Positions 1 to 7,049 of a stretch of 12,627 nt of DNA are shown here, piece after piece. The position numbers and the translations under genes are program-made. Below the pieces are notes generated by a model. It was not told where the DNA came from, did no database searches, and worked only from the letters and a program-made list of their open reading frames with translations. Each line of letters opens with the position of its first letter. The first letter of the stretch is position 1. The stretch is taken from assembly GCA_019749855.1 (NCBI GenBank), contig JAIEPI010000036.1:1-12627 (forward strand). Direction: 5' to 3'. The DNA comes from Rickettsiales bacterium (GTDB lineage Bacteria > Pseudomonadota > Alphaproteobacteria > Rickettsiales > UBA998).

Positions 1-1
1 C

Positions 2-736
2 TCCGCTTTGATTACCGGCGCTGCACAACGTGTAGGGCGCTCGCTGGCCTTGCATCTGGCGCAGCAGGGCTGGGATATCGTCCTGCATTATCATCGCTCA
101 CAAACACATGCGCTCGAATTAGCCGATGAGTTACGGGCAATCGGGCGGCAGGTGGCATTAGCACCCGCTAATCTGGCCGATCCGAACAGTGTCACGCAGA
201 TCGTTGAAGCCGCGCAAGGCCTTCCACCCATCACCCTACTGATTCATAATGCCTCGCTCTTTGCGAAAGATACCCTGCCCACGCTCAATGCAGACCATTT
301 GCGAGAGCACTTGCAGGTTAATCTTGAAACCCCCCTCCTCCTCACTCGCGCCTTTGCCGAGCGCTTCCCCAAAGGCGAGCAGGCGGGCAATGTGATATGT
401 CTGCTGGACGGCATGCAGGGCTGGAGCATCTCACCCAATTTTTTATCCTACTCGCTCAGCCGTCTCGCTATGCAAGAGGCCATACCTCTACTGGCCAGCG
501 AACTAGCGCCGCATATCCGTGTCAATGGCATTGCGCTGGGTGCCACCTTGCCAGGCGTGATGGATAAATCCACCACCTTTGCCAAGCTTGAATGGGTCAC
601 CCCATTGCGACGCACCAGTCATCCGCAGGAGGTCTGTGATGCGGTGGATTTTCTGCTACGAGCGGATGGTGTTACCGGACAGATATTCAACCTGAGCGGT
701 GGTATGAATCTGGCGCGTCATCATAGCGCTGATTAA
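2..736 (+). CDS. SDR family oxidoreductase, pteridine-reductase-like (5' truncated by window edge)
   Basis: NAD(P)-dependent short-chain dehydrogenase/reductase. The reading frame is open to the left edge (Ser-Ala-Leu before the first visible TTG at 8), so the true start lies outside the window. Counting from the TTG codon, the Rossmann dinucleotide motif TGAAQRVG is at residues 3-10, the HNAS motif (NAG equivalent) at 80-83 and the active-site Tyr at 148. The usual YxxxK reads Y148-S-L-S-R152, so the catalytic lysine is arginine (codon 461-463). The C-terminal GQIFNLSGGM is the typical SDR end. HNAS and the overall shape resemble FolM/pteridine reductases, and alphaproteobacteria often carry such an SDR next to uvrC; both points are family knowledge. 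Substrate unknown. SDR assignment is firm; pteridine specificity is inference. Confidence 0.88.
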   Translation, partial: SALITGAAQRVGRSLALHLAQQGWDIVLHYHRSQTHALELADELRAIGRQVALAPANLADPNSVTQIVEAAQGLPPITLLIHNASLFAKDTLPTLNADHLREHLQVNLETPLLLTRAFAERFPKGEQAGNVICLLDGMQGWSISPNFLSYSLSRLAMQEAIPLLASELAPHIRVNGIALGATLPGVMDKSTTFAKLEWVTPLRRTSHPQEVCDAVDFLLRADGVTGQIFNLSGGMNLARHHSAD

Positions 737-749
737 GCCTTCAGAGAAA

Positions 750-762
750 CATCAATAGGTTA
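750..762 (+). promoter_or_regulatory. IHF-like binding site
   Basis: CATCAATAGGTTA matches WATCAANNNNTTR except for the first base. It lies 11 bases left of a perfect DnaA box; IHF and DnaA sites are commonly adjacent at origins. Confidence 0.3.
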
Positions 763-773
763 TTCAATGTTTT

Positions 774-782
774 TTATCCACA
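774..782 (+). promoter_or_regulatory. DnaA box (perfect TTATCCACA)
   Basis: Exact match to the consensus 9-mer, 38 bases after the SDR stop codon and 11 bases after an IHF-like site. Confidence 0.6.
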
Positions 783-972
783 TTCTTTCGCTACAGCACA
801 ATCATGACGGATCGGTCAAGTTTGGAACAGCCGCCCAGTGGCATAAATACCAAAAAAAATATAAAAGCGTTCTTTTACAGCCACTTATTCGTTGAACAAA
901 AATCGCATGGCAGACATGAAAATCACGCAACTCTGGGGGGTTGTATCACAGAGGACAGATTTGCCCCCATAC

Positions 973-981
973 TTATCCACA
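973..981 (+). promoter_or_regulatory. DnaA box (perfect TTATCCACA)
   Basis: Second exact 9-mer, same orientation as the one at 774. A degenerate box, TCTTCCACA, follows at 988-996. Apart from this pair I saw no exact copy in the window. Confidence 0.6.
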
Positions 982-1075
982 GGACGCTCTTCCACAGGGT
1001 ACTCCGTTTTTATACCTACGTGATCACATCAAGGCAGGATTGGCGAATCATCGCTAACGTGCCATATAGTATGGT

Positions 1076-2932
1076 ATGACTGCTATGGATGATAACGCAC
1101 CGGTGGGTGCTGACTATATTCGCCATCTGGTAAAGACGCTGCCGTCGTCACCTGGCGTCTATCGCATGCTGGATGAGGGCGGTCAGGTTCTCTATGTCGG
1201 CAAGGCCAAAAACTTACGCAATCGCGTGCAGAACTATGTCAATGCCAGCGGTCTCTCCAGCCGCATCATGAAAATGGTGTGGCTGACGCGCCAGATGGAG
1301 ATCGTGCAAACGGCCAGCGAGGCGGAAGCCCTGCTTCTGGAAGCCAATCTGATCAAAACACTGCTGCCACGCTATAACATCCTGTTGCGTGATGATAAAT
1401 CTTACCCGTTCATTCGTCTGAGTCACCATATCTATCCACGCATCGTTAAACATCGCGGCGCGCAAGATAAAAAAGAAATTTATTTCGGCCCCTTTGCTTC
1501 AGCGGGCGCCGTGAATCAAACCCTGGCGATTCTTCATCGCGCTTTTTTATTGCGGCCCTGCGCCGATACGGTCTTTAAGAACCGTACACGCCCTTGCTTA
1601 CAATACCAGATCAAGCGCTGCTCAGCGCCATGTGTGGCGAAAGTCAGTGTCGTGGAGTACGCGCAGCAAGTGGAAGATGCCACGCGTTTTCTCTCTGGTA
1701 AATCACGTGAGGTTCAGGACGCGCTGCTGGCACGCATGCAGGCATATAGTGAAGCTGAGGAGTTCGAAAAAGCCGCCGCCCTGCGCGACCGCATCCGCGC
1801 CCTCACGCAGGTTCAACAGGAACAGGCCCTACAGGTGGACGGGCTGGTGGACGCTGATGTAATCGCGCTGCACCTTGAGGGCGGAATGTGCTGCATCCAG
1901 ATTTTCTTTTTTCGCGGCGGCCAGAATTTCGGCAATCGTTCGTTCTTTCCATTGATTAAGCCGGATAATCAGCCTGACGAGATTGTCGAGACATTTATTG
2001 GCCAATTCTACCAATCGCATCCGGCACCGCATGAGATTTTACTGAGTCACGCCGTGCCAGACCCGCTCATGCTGAGTGAGGCCCTCTCACTCACGACACG
2101 CTATCAGGTTAAACTGAGCCAACCGATGCGCGGTCCGCGCCGGCAGGCCGTAGAACAAGCGCTGAAAAATGCGCAAATGGCGTTGCATCTGCATCAGGCC
2201 GAGCGCGCCAGTCAGAACAAATTGCTGGCCTTGTGTGCCGAAGCTTTTGCCTTAACGGAGCCCCCGCGGCGCATTGAGGTCTATGATAATAGCCATATCA
2301 GTGGCACCCACGCGGTGGGAGCCATGATTGTTGCGGGGCCGGAAGGTTTCGAGAAATCGCACTACCGACGCTTTACCATGCGCAACAGTGAGCTAACACC
2401 CGGCGATGATTACGCGATGATGCGCGAAGTGCTGACGCGTCGTCTGGGTCGCCTGCAACAGGAGGATCCCGATCGTACACAGGGCATGTGGCCGGATTTT
2501 TTACTCATTGATGGCGGCGCAGGTCATTTACACATTGTCACCGAGGTAATGGAAGAGCTGGGTATCAGTGATCTCAGTGTTGCCTGCATTGCCAAAGGCC
2601 CAGACCGCAATGCAGGGCGCGAGCAGTTTTTTATGCCAGGCCGAGCGCCGTTCCAGTTACCGCCCGAAGCGCCGGTCTTGCATTATATTCAGCGTTTGCG
2701 TGATGAGGCGCACCGTTTTGCCATTCATTCTCACCGTATGAAGCGCGCCAAAGCAATGGTGAACTCACCCTTGGATGCCATTGGTGGCATTGGGCCATCA
2801 CGAAAACGCGCGTTACTGCATCATTTTGGCTCAGCCAAAGGGGTGGAATCCGCCACGCTGGAATCGTTAGAAAACGTCCCGGGCGTCAATCGCGCCGTGG
2901 CCAAACGTATCTATGATCATTTTCACAGCTAA
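1076..2932 (+). CDS. uvrC: UvrABC system protein C (excinuclease subunit C)
   Basis: Makes the 3' and 5' incisions around DNA lesions presented by UvrA/UvrB in nucleotide excision repair. The 618 residues cover the full family layout. The N-terminal GIY-YIG nuclease spans about 24-100 (PGVYRMLD, LYVGKAKNL). Cysteines C162, C174, C182 and C186 have the spacing of the UvrC iron-sulfur motif. The UVR (UvrB-binding) segment is near 205-245. The RNase H-like 5' nuclease has EVYDNSHISG at 401-410, LLIDGG at 476-481 and catalytic acidic candidates D404, D445 and D479. The C-terminal helix-hairpin-helix pair is near 565-615. No good Shine-Dalgarno precedes ATG 1076; ATG 1085 (residue 4) is an alternative start. 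A TATAGT element at 1065-1070 would place transcription onset almost on the start codon. It is followed by rplY, not by the pgsA often found in the class. Confidence 0.97.
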   Translation: MTAMDDNAPVGADYIRHLVKTLPSSPGVYRMLDEGGQVLYVGKAKNLRNRVQNYVNASGLSSRIMKMVWLTRQMEIVQTASEAEALLLEANLIKTLLPRYNILLRDDKSYPFIRLSHHIYPRIVKHRGAQDKKEIYFGPFASAGAVNQTLAILHRAFLLRPCADTVFKNRTRPCLQYQIKRCSAPCVAKVSVVEYAQQVEDATRFLSGKSREVQDALLARMQAYSEAEEFEKAAALRDRIRALTQVQQEQALQVDGLVDADVIALHLEGGMCCIQIFFFRGGQNFGNRSFFPLIKPDNQPDEIVETFIGQFYQSHPAPHEILLSHAVPDPLMLSEALSLTTRYQVKLSQPMRGPRRQAVEQALKNAQMALHLHQAERASQNKLLALCAEAFALTEPPRRIEVYDNSHISGTHAVGAMIVAGPEGFEKSHYRRFTMRNSELTPGDDYAMMREVLTRRLGRLQQEDPDRTQGMWPDFLLIDGGAGHLHIVTEVMEELGISDLSVACIAKGPDRNAGREQFFMPGRAPFQLPPEAPVLHYIQRLRDEAHRFAIHSHRMKRAKAMVNSPLDAIGGIGPSRKRALLHHFGSAKGVESATLESLENVPGVNRAVAKRIYDHFHS

Positions 2933-3007
2933 CAATGTCTTATGTGCCAGTGCTAACCCGGTCCCTGAACCTCAGATAGCTAAACATTCAATATGTTATA
3001 TCGAGCT

Positions 3008-3036
3008 TTGCGTCCAACAACTTAATTTCTTAGTGT
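3008..3036 (+). promoter_or_regulatory. Candidate sigma70-type promoter of rplY
   Basis: TTGCGT (3008-3013), 17-base spacer, TAGTGT (3031-3036), predicting an untranslated leader of about 70 bases. The same -35/-10 pattern (TTGCGC, 16 bases, TAGTGT) recurs upstream of the LysR gene on the other strand, which gives it some weight. Confidence 0.33.
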
Positions 3037-3115
3037 TTTTACGGTAATCGTTCATCCTCTATTGATTTAGCCAGAGAACTCTTGTAAAAGGCTCGTCCAT
3101 TTAGGAGCATACACC

Positions 3116-3790
3116 ATGAAAACAGCTACCTCATTTGCTGCAGAAACCCGCGCTGCGCGTGGCAAAGGCGGCGCCCGCGCCATACGTCGCGAAGGCAAAG
3201 TTCCAGGCATCGTTTACGGAAAAGGCGTTGAGCCCGTCACGGTGACATTGCCCGAGAAAGAATTGAAACTTGCCTACCAAAAAGGCGGCTTCTTCAACCG
3301 TATCGTTACGATTGAGCTGGACGGCAAGCCGATGACAGCGCTGCCAAAATCCATGGAATTTCATCCGGTGAGCGATGCGATTGAGCATGTGGATTTCCTG
3401 AAAGTCGATGAAAATTCTCGCATCCGCGTCATGGTGCCGGTGCGCTTCCTCAATCAGGATCGCTCGGTAGGCCTTAAGCGCGGCGGTGTCCTCAACATCG
3501 TTCGTCATGAGCTGGAATTAGTGTGCGTCCCTGACAAAATCCCCACCCTCATTGAGATCGATATTAAAGATTTCAATATCGGTTCTTCCATCCATATTTC
3601 ACATGTGGCACTGCCAGAAGGTGTCAGCCCCGCCATCACCAGCCGCGATTTCACCATCGCCACCATTGCAGGCCGCGGTAAAGATGAAGAAGAAGCAAAA
3701 TCTGCGGATGCGGCGACGCCTGCTGCAGGTGCGGCTCCGGCCAAAGCGGCGGCGAAAGCGGCTCCAGCCAAGCCAGCGGCTAAGAAGTAA
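3116..3790 (+). CDS. rplY: 50S ribosomal protein L25/general stress protein Ctc
   Basis: Binds 5S rRNA in the large ribosomal subunit. The long (Ctc/TL5) form is visible: an N-terminal L25 beta-barrel, about residues 1-95, containing the family signature EFHPVSDAIEHVDFL, then a TL5-type C-terminal domain (about 100-188) with the conserved GGVLNIVRHELELVC. After it comes a short acidic patch (DEEEAK) and a low-complexity Ala/Lys/Pro tail (about 196-224), typical of alphaproteobacterial Ctc proteins; at 224 residues it is slightly long. AGGAG at 3103-3107, eight bases before ATG 3116, fixes the start. A strong terminator follows at 3813. It sits upstream of pth as in many alphaproteobacteria. 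Known for the family: 5S rRNA binding and, in some bacteria, stress induction. Confidence 0.96.
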   Translation: MKTATSFAAETRAARGKGGARAIRREGKVPGIVYGKGVEPVTVTLPEKELKLAYQKGGFFNRIVTIELDGKPMTALPKSMEFHPVSDAIEHVDFLKVDENSRIRVMVPVRFLNQDRSVGLKRGGVLNIVRHELELVCVPDKIPTLIEIDIKDFNIGSSIHISHVALPEGVSPAITSRDFTIATIAGRGKDEEEAKSADAATPAAGAAPAKAAAKAAPAKPAAKK

Positions 3791-3812
3791 TATTTTTCAG
3801 TCTCAATTTCTT

Positions 3813-3841
3813 AAAGGGCGGCCCGTGGGTCGCCCTTTTTT
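3813..3841 (+). terminator. Rho-independent terminator after rplY
   Basis: AAAGGGCG (3813-3820) pairs perfectly with CGCCCTTT (3831-3838). The intervening GCCCGTGGGT can extend the stem, and a run of six T (3836-3841) follows. It begins 23 bases after the rplY stop and separates it from pth. Confidence 0.85.
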
Positions 3842-3885
3842 GTCGTGCATTTGCATTTCATCCATAATCCGCTAAACAGAAGGCC

Positions 3886-4476
3886 ATGAGCACACAGGAG
3901 CGTTGGCTGGTGGTGGGGCTGGGCAATCCGGGCCCTTCCTACAAAAAGCACCGACATAATTTCGGCTTCATGGCCATCCACGAACTGGCGGAGCGCTATG
4001 CGCTCTCGCCGTCGGGTCAAAAATTTTCCTCCGTCTGCTGGCAGGGCAGCATTGCTGGAGCCAGTGTCATTGCCATCACCCCGCAAACCTATATGAATCG
4101 CTCGGGCATGGCGGTGGGCGAAGCAGCACGATTTTTCAAAATCCCGCTGGAGCGAGTGGTGGTGATTCATGATGAACTGGATCTTCCCATAGGAAAAATG
4201 CGCATCAAATGCGGTGGTGGACATGGCGGTCATAATGGGTTGAAAGATATTGATCGCACCATCGGGCAGGGCTATTGGCGCCTGCGGCTGGGTATCGGCC
4301 ACCCGGGTCACAAGGAACAGGTGCATGGGCATGTGCTCAGTGATTTCACCGCCAGCGAATGGGTGCTCAGTGCCCCGCTGATCAACGCCGTGGCTCAGCA
4401 TTTCCCCTTCATGTTCAAGCAGGAGCCAGAGCGCCTGATGAATGCGGTTGCATTACAATTAGGTGACAACACCTAG
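3886..4476 (+). CDS. pth: Peptidyl-tRNA hydrolase
   Basis: Releases tRNA from prematurely dropped peptidyl-tRNA, recycling tRNA in the cytoplasm. The 196 residues match bacterial Pth in length. Active-site residues are all in place: N14 in GLGNPG, the catalytic H24 in RHNFGF, M70-N71 in TYMNRSG, D96 in HDELDLP and N117 in GGHGGHNGLKDI; the spacing agrees with E. coli N10, H20, M67/N68, D93 and N114. A purine-rich AGAAGG lies just upstream of ATG 3886. The gene lies between the rplY terminator and a hairpin that overlaps its own stop codon, so it may be transcribed alone. Its usual partner ychF is separated here by a small membrane-protein gene. Confidence 0.97.
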   Translation: MSTQERWLVVGLGNPGPSYKKHRHNFGFMAIHELAERYALSPSGQKFSSVCWQGSIAGASVIAITPQTYMNRSGMAVGEAARFFKIPLERVVVIHDELDLPIGKMRIKCGGGHGGHNGLKDIDRTIGQGYWRLRLGIGHPGHKEQVHGHVLSDFTASEWVLSAPLINAVAQHFPFMFKQEPERLMNAVALQLGDNT

Positions 4477-4487
4477 TTTTTGCTTTT
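4460..4487 (+). terminator. Probable intrinsic terminator overlapping the pth stop codon
   Basis: TAGGTG (4460-4465), loop ACAA, CACCTA (4470-4475), then GTTTTTGCTTTT. The stem is only 6 bp and the T tract is broken by GC, so strength is moderate. The TAG stop (4474-4476) lies in the descending stem arm. Confidence 0.55.
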
Positions 4488-4539
4488 GTGAGAGGCCGTT
4501 ATTTGTTAATTTGTGTATTGGAATTCTGAGGAAATAAGC

Positions 4540-4983
4540 GTGAATGCTTTGTTAAAGAAAATTCTTATAACCTCCGCCATTGGCATCGTACTGGGCTTAG
4601 GCGTCGGTTACGCGACCGGCCTGCTATTGCCGGTGGCCGCCGGTGCATTGAGCAGCGTGCTGCCGTTTACTTTTGCCGGTGCTTCGACATTTGCCGCTGA
4701 TACAGTGGCGTTGTTCTTCGGATTATCGGGCGGCTTAATGGGCGCGGCGAATACGATTGTTGATCATGTTCGAGGAACCGCTCCCAGTACTCCGGACGAA
4801 CGCTCTGCGTCACAGACCGCCGAAACGACACGTGAGCAGGCTGCGTCATCGCCTGAACATGCCCCAAATATGCCCCCGCTTCAGCAGGAATCCTCTGCAC
4901 CTGCCACACCGCAGTCGGCGATTTTCACACCGCAGCATGGTGGCACCCTTCAAGTCGCCACCCCAGCGCACGTGATTCATTAA
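4540..4983 (+). CDS. Small membrane protein of unknown function with Pro/Ser/Ala-rich tail
   Basis: Not recognised. The start is set at GTG 4540, because GAGGA (4528-4532) stands seven bases before it; the in-frame GTG at 4513 has no such site. The 147-residue product has a short basic N-terminus (MNALLKK), then a strongly hydrophobic, glycine/alanine-rich stretch from about residue 8 to 75 (two or three membrane passes, with GIVLGLGVGY and ALFFGLSGGLMGAANT). The hydrophilic tail (about 78-147) is rich in Pro, Ser, Ala, Gln and Thr and looks disordered. It lies between pth and ychF, two genes usually adjacent. The hairpin at the pth stop and a possible promoter before ychF suggest a separate transcription unit. 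A real gene is likely given the ribosome binding site and membrane-like composition. Function unknown. Confidence 0.72.
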   Translation: MNALLKKILITSAIGIVLGLGVGYATGLLLPVAAGALSSVLPFTFAGASTFAADTVALFFGLSGGLMGAANTIVDHVRGTAPSTPDERSASQTAETTREQAASSPEHAPNMPPLQQESSAPATPQSAIFTPQHGGTLQVATPAHVIH

Positions 4984-5012
4984 GCGCCATTGATTTGCAT
5001 TTGCCAAGGCCA

Positions 5013-5042
5013 TTGCAAGGGCGTAGAACGCTGGCATACACT
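5013..5042 (+). promoter_or_regulatory. Candidate promoter of ychF
   Basis: TTGCAA (5013-5018), 18-base spacer, TACACT (5037-5042). It would start transcription about 10 bases before ATG 5060, giving a very short leader, consistent with the lack of a Shine-Dalgarno. The -35 overlaps the right arm of an imperfect dyad (4995-5018). Confidence 0.3.
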
Positions 5043-5059
5043 CTCACTGGCGTCACATC

Positions 5060-6160
5060 ATGGGTTTTTCTTGCGGTATTGTTGGCCTGCCAAATGTTGG
5101 CAAATCCACCTTGTTTAATGCGTTGCTGTCAACGATTCAGGCGGAAGCGGCCAATTATCCATTCTGCACGATTGAGCCGAATGTCGGGCGTGTGATGGTG
5201 CCGGATGCCCGCCTTGAAGCACTGGCAGCGCTGGCTGGCTCCAAGGTCACTCTGCCCACACAACTTGAATTCGTTGATATTGCCGGTCTGGTACGCGGTG
5301 CCAGCAAGGGCGAGGGTTTGGGCAATCAGTTCCTCGCCCATATCCGTGAAACCGATGCGATTGTCTATGTGCTGCGCTGCTTTGAAGATGATGACATCAC
5401 GCATGTGGAAGGCTCCATTGAGCCACTGCGTGACTGGGAAATCATCGAAATGGAGTTGGTGCTGGCTGATCTCGATTCCCTCGAGAAGCGGCAGATCAGT
5501 CTGGGTAAAAAGGCCCGCAGCGGTGACAAAGAAGCCAAAGCGCAACTGGATATGGTGGAGCGCTGCCTCCCACTGGCCGCCGAGGGCAAGCCGCTGCGTA
5601 TGCTGGCACTCAGTGATGAAGAAGATCGTAGAACTCTGAAGAATCTACAATTGCTCACCACTAAACCGGTGATGGTGGTGTGCAATGTCGAAGAGAGCGC
5701 GGCGGCCACTGGTAATGCACTGACTGAAAAAGTCTATGCCTATTGCCGCGAGCAACAGGTGGCCGCCGTGACGGTATCGGCAAAAATTGAATCGGAGGTC
5801 TCCACACTGGACGCGGAGGAAAAAGCCGAATTTCTGGCTGATCTGGGGTTGAAGGAAACCGGCCTCGCGCAGATCATCCAATGCGGCTATGGCTTACTCG
5901 ATCTGTTGACCTTCTTCACCGTTGGCCCCAAAGAGGCGCGAGCGTGGACGGTGAAGCGCGGGGCCAAGGCTCCGCAGGCCGCCGGAGTGATTCATACCGA
6001 TTTCGAAAAAGGCTTCATCCGAGCTGAAACAATTGCTTACGGTGACTACGTGGCCGGCAAAGGTGAGCAGGGAGCGAAGGAAGCGGGCAAAATGCGGCTG
6101 GAGGGGAAAGAATATCTGGTGCAGGATGGTGATATTTTCCATTTCCGCTTCAACGTGTAA
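5060..6160 (+). CDS. ychF: Redox-regulated ribosome-associated ATPase YchF (Obg family, OLA1-like)
   Basis: TRAFAC-class nucleotidase of the Obg family that binds the 70S ribosome and prefers ATP. The 366 residues match the family's usual length. P-loop GLPNVGKST is at residues 9-17, the switch II region FVDIAGLVRGASKGEGLGNQ at 71-90, and the NKxD specificity motif is replaced by NVEE (209-212), the hallmark of ATP preference. A helical insertion spans about 120-185, and the TGS domain forms the C-terminus (FEKGFIRAE, DGDIFHFRFNV). No clear Shine-Dalgarno lies before ATG 5060, but the conserved MGFSCGIVGLPN N-terminus supports that start. The next gene follows after about 34 bases with no terminator, so readthrough is likely. 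In E. coli YchF affects the oxidative-stress response (family knowledge). Confidence 0.97.
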   Translation: MGFSCGIVGLPNVGKSTLFNALLSTIQAEAANYPFCTIEPNVGRVMVPDARLEALAALAGSKVTLPTQLEFVDIAGLVRGASKGEGLGNQFLAHIRETDAIVYVLRCFEDDDITHVEGSIEPLRDWEIIEMELVLADLDSLEKRQISLGKKARSGDKEAKAQLDMVERCLPLAAEGKPLRMLALSDEEDRRTLKNLQLLTTKPVMVVCNVEESAAATGNALTEKVYAYCREQQVAAVTVSAKIESEVSTLDAEEKAEFLADLGLKETGLAQIIQCGYGLLDLLTFFTVGPKEARAWTVKRGAKAPQAAGVIHTDFEKGFIRAETIAYGDYVAGKGEQGAKEAGKMRLEGKEYLVQDGDIFHFRFNV

Positions 6161-6194
6161 GGATTTACGTTAGAATGATGGCGGCGAGGTCATG

Positions 6195-7049
6195 ATGGCA
6201 AAAGATAAAAACCCAACTCCCTTCTGGCTGAAATGGCTGGTGCTGGCCTTTATTCTCTATGCCGGTTATCTGCACTTCACTGGCAAAGACTCTGCAAGCC
6301 TCGGTAGCAATGCGGATGCGGGCGGTGGCTATGTCACGCCCCGCGCCTCCGATGTGAGTTCAGCCCCCCTCACCGCCGGTGTCAGCATCGCTAACGAAAT
6401 TGAAGGGGCAGGCGACCCTGCCACCTGTGGCCAGCTTGTGAATGTGCGCGTGAAGGCACGACGTAGCGACGGTCAGCCCGTCATGCTCGGGCCTGAGAGT
6501 CAGTCACTACGTGTGGGAGTCAGCAACCCAAAAGCGCCGTGGCAGGAAGCCATTGCTGGCATGAAACCCTCCGGTGTGCGTGAAGCCGTCTTTACCGGAT
6601 ATACACTGGATGAGGTGACGCGTGACGAGCTGAAACTTGAGAAATCCGATACGGTCCGCGTCACGCTGACACTGGAATCAGTCAGTCCGTCAATCACGCC
6701 AGGCACACTGGGTTTCCTCGCGGCGGATCTGGAAAATGGCATCGGCGAGATTGCACGCTGCGGCCGCGTTGCCGAACTGCACGTCACCCTATGGAAGGCT
6801 GATGGCACCATCGGCTATAGTAGTCGTGACGCAGGCGCCCCCTTGACCATGACCATTGGTGCCAGCGAGTATTTCTACGGGCTGGACCGTACGTTGCTCA
6901 ACATGCATGCCGGTGGCGTTCGGCGCAGTTTGCTCCCGCCCGCCTATCTCACCAGCGAGGGTGGGGCCAAGGATAAAACACTCGATTTCCCCCGCGATCG
7001 GCTTTTGGTGGCGGATGTTCAATTACTTAATGTGACGGATGTGAAATGA
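6195..7049 (+). CDS. Membrane-anchored protein with two tandem FKBP-like domains
   Basis: Probably a PPIase-fold protein facing the periplasm. GAGG at 6186-6189 favours the second of two consecutive ATG codons (6195, 284 residues) over 6192. The N-terminus has one signal-anchor helix (about 10-28). Two degenerate FKBP-type repeats follow a Gly/Ser/Ala linker: about 72-164 (CGQLVNVRVKARRSDG, IAGMKPSGVREAV, TVRVTLTLESV) and 183-281 (CGRVAELHVTLWKADG, LLNMHAGGVRRSLLPPAYL, LLVADVQLLNV). The second keeps the FKBP pattern best: G-D-L-M-GG-R followed by PP-YL. Each repeat has a Cys-Gly at the same place (C78, C189) where FKBPs usually have Gly-Asp. Several active-site aromatics seem missing, so isomerase activity is doubtful. 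Its stop overlaps the aminotransferase start (ATGA), implying translational coupling. The fold is inferred from pattern reading. Confidence 0.68.
   Translation: MAKDKNPTPFWLKWLVLAFILYAGYLHFTGKDSASLGSNADAGGGYVTPRASDVSSAPLTAGVSIANEIEGAGDPATCGQLVNVRVKARRSDGQPVMLGPESQSLRVGVSNPKAPWQEAIAGMKPSGVREAVFTGYTLDEVTRDELKLEKSDTVRVTLTLESVSPSITPGTLGFLAADLENGIGEIARCGRVAELHVTLWKADGTIGYSSRDAGAPLTMTIGASEYFYGLDRTLLNMHAGGVRRSLLPPAYLTSEGGAKDKTLDFPRDRLLVADVQLLNVTDVK

Larger units (their letters stand above)
737..1075. other. Non-coding region with paired DnaA boxes, IHF-like site and AT-rich core (candidate oriC or DnaA-controlled region)
   Basis: This 339-base gap between the SDR stop and uvrC has no credible gene. 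It holds two exact TTATCCACA 9-mers in the same orientation (774-782 and 973-981), a weaker box TCTTCCACA at 988-996, and CATCAATAGGTTA at 750-762, which matches the IHF consensus WATCAANNNNTTR at 12 of 13 positions. Between the perfect boxes, about 840-905 is AT-rich with an A8 run, as in a DNA unwinding element. One GANTC (CcrM-type) site is at 1045-1049. No TTAA-N7-TTAA CtrA site was seen. dnaA is not in the window. Either a replication origin or a DnaA-titrating/regulatory region fits; the sequence alone does not decide. Confidence 0.45.

Noticed and set aside
804..1079. 91-residue open frame across the region upstream of uvrC
   Set aside because: No ribosome binding site, no recognisable domain, atypical composition, and it spans the AT-rich and DnaA-box sequence; it ends inside the uvrC start. 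Treated as chance.
3811..4401. Long minus-strand open frame opposite pth
   Set aside because: It is the antisense shadow of a clearly conserved gene and starts or ends in the rplY terminator; its protein has no family features.
6161..6194. Terminator between ychF and the FKBP-like gene
   Set aside because: No stem or T tract found in the 34 bases; readthrough is more likely.
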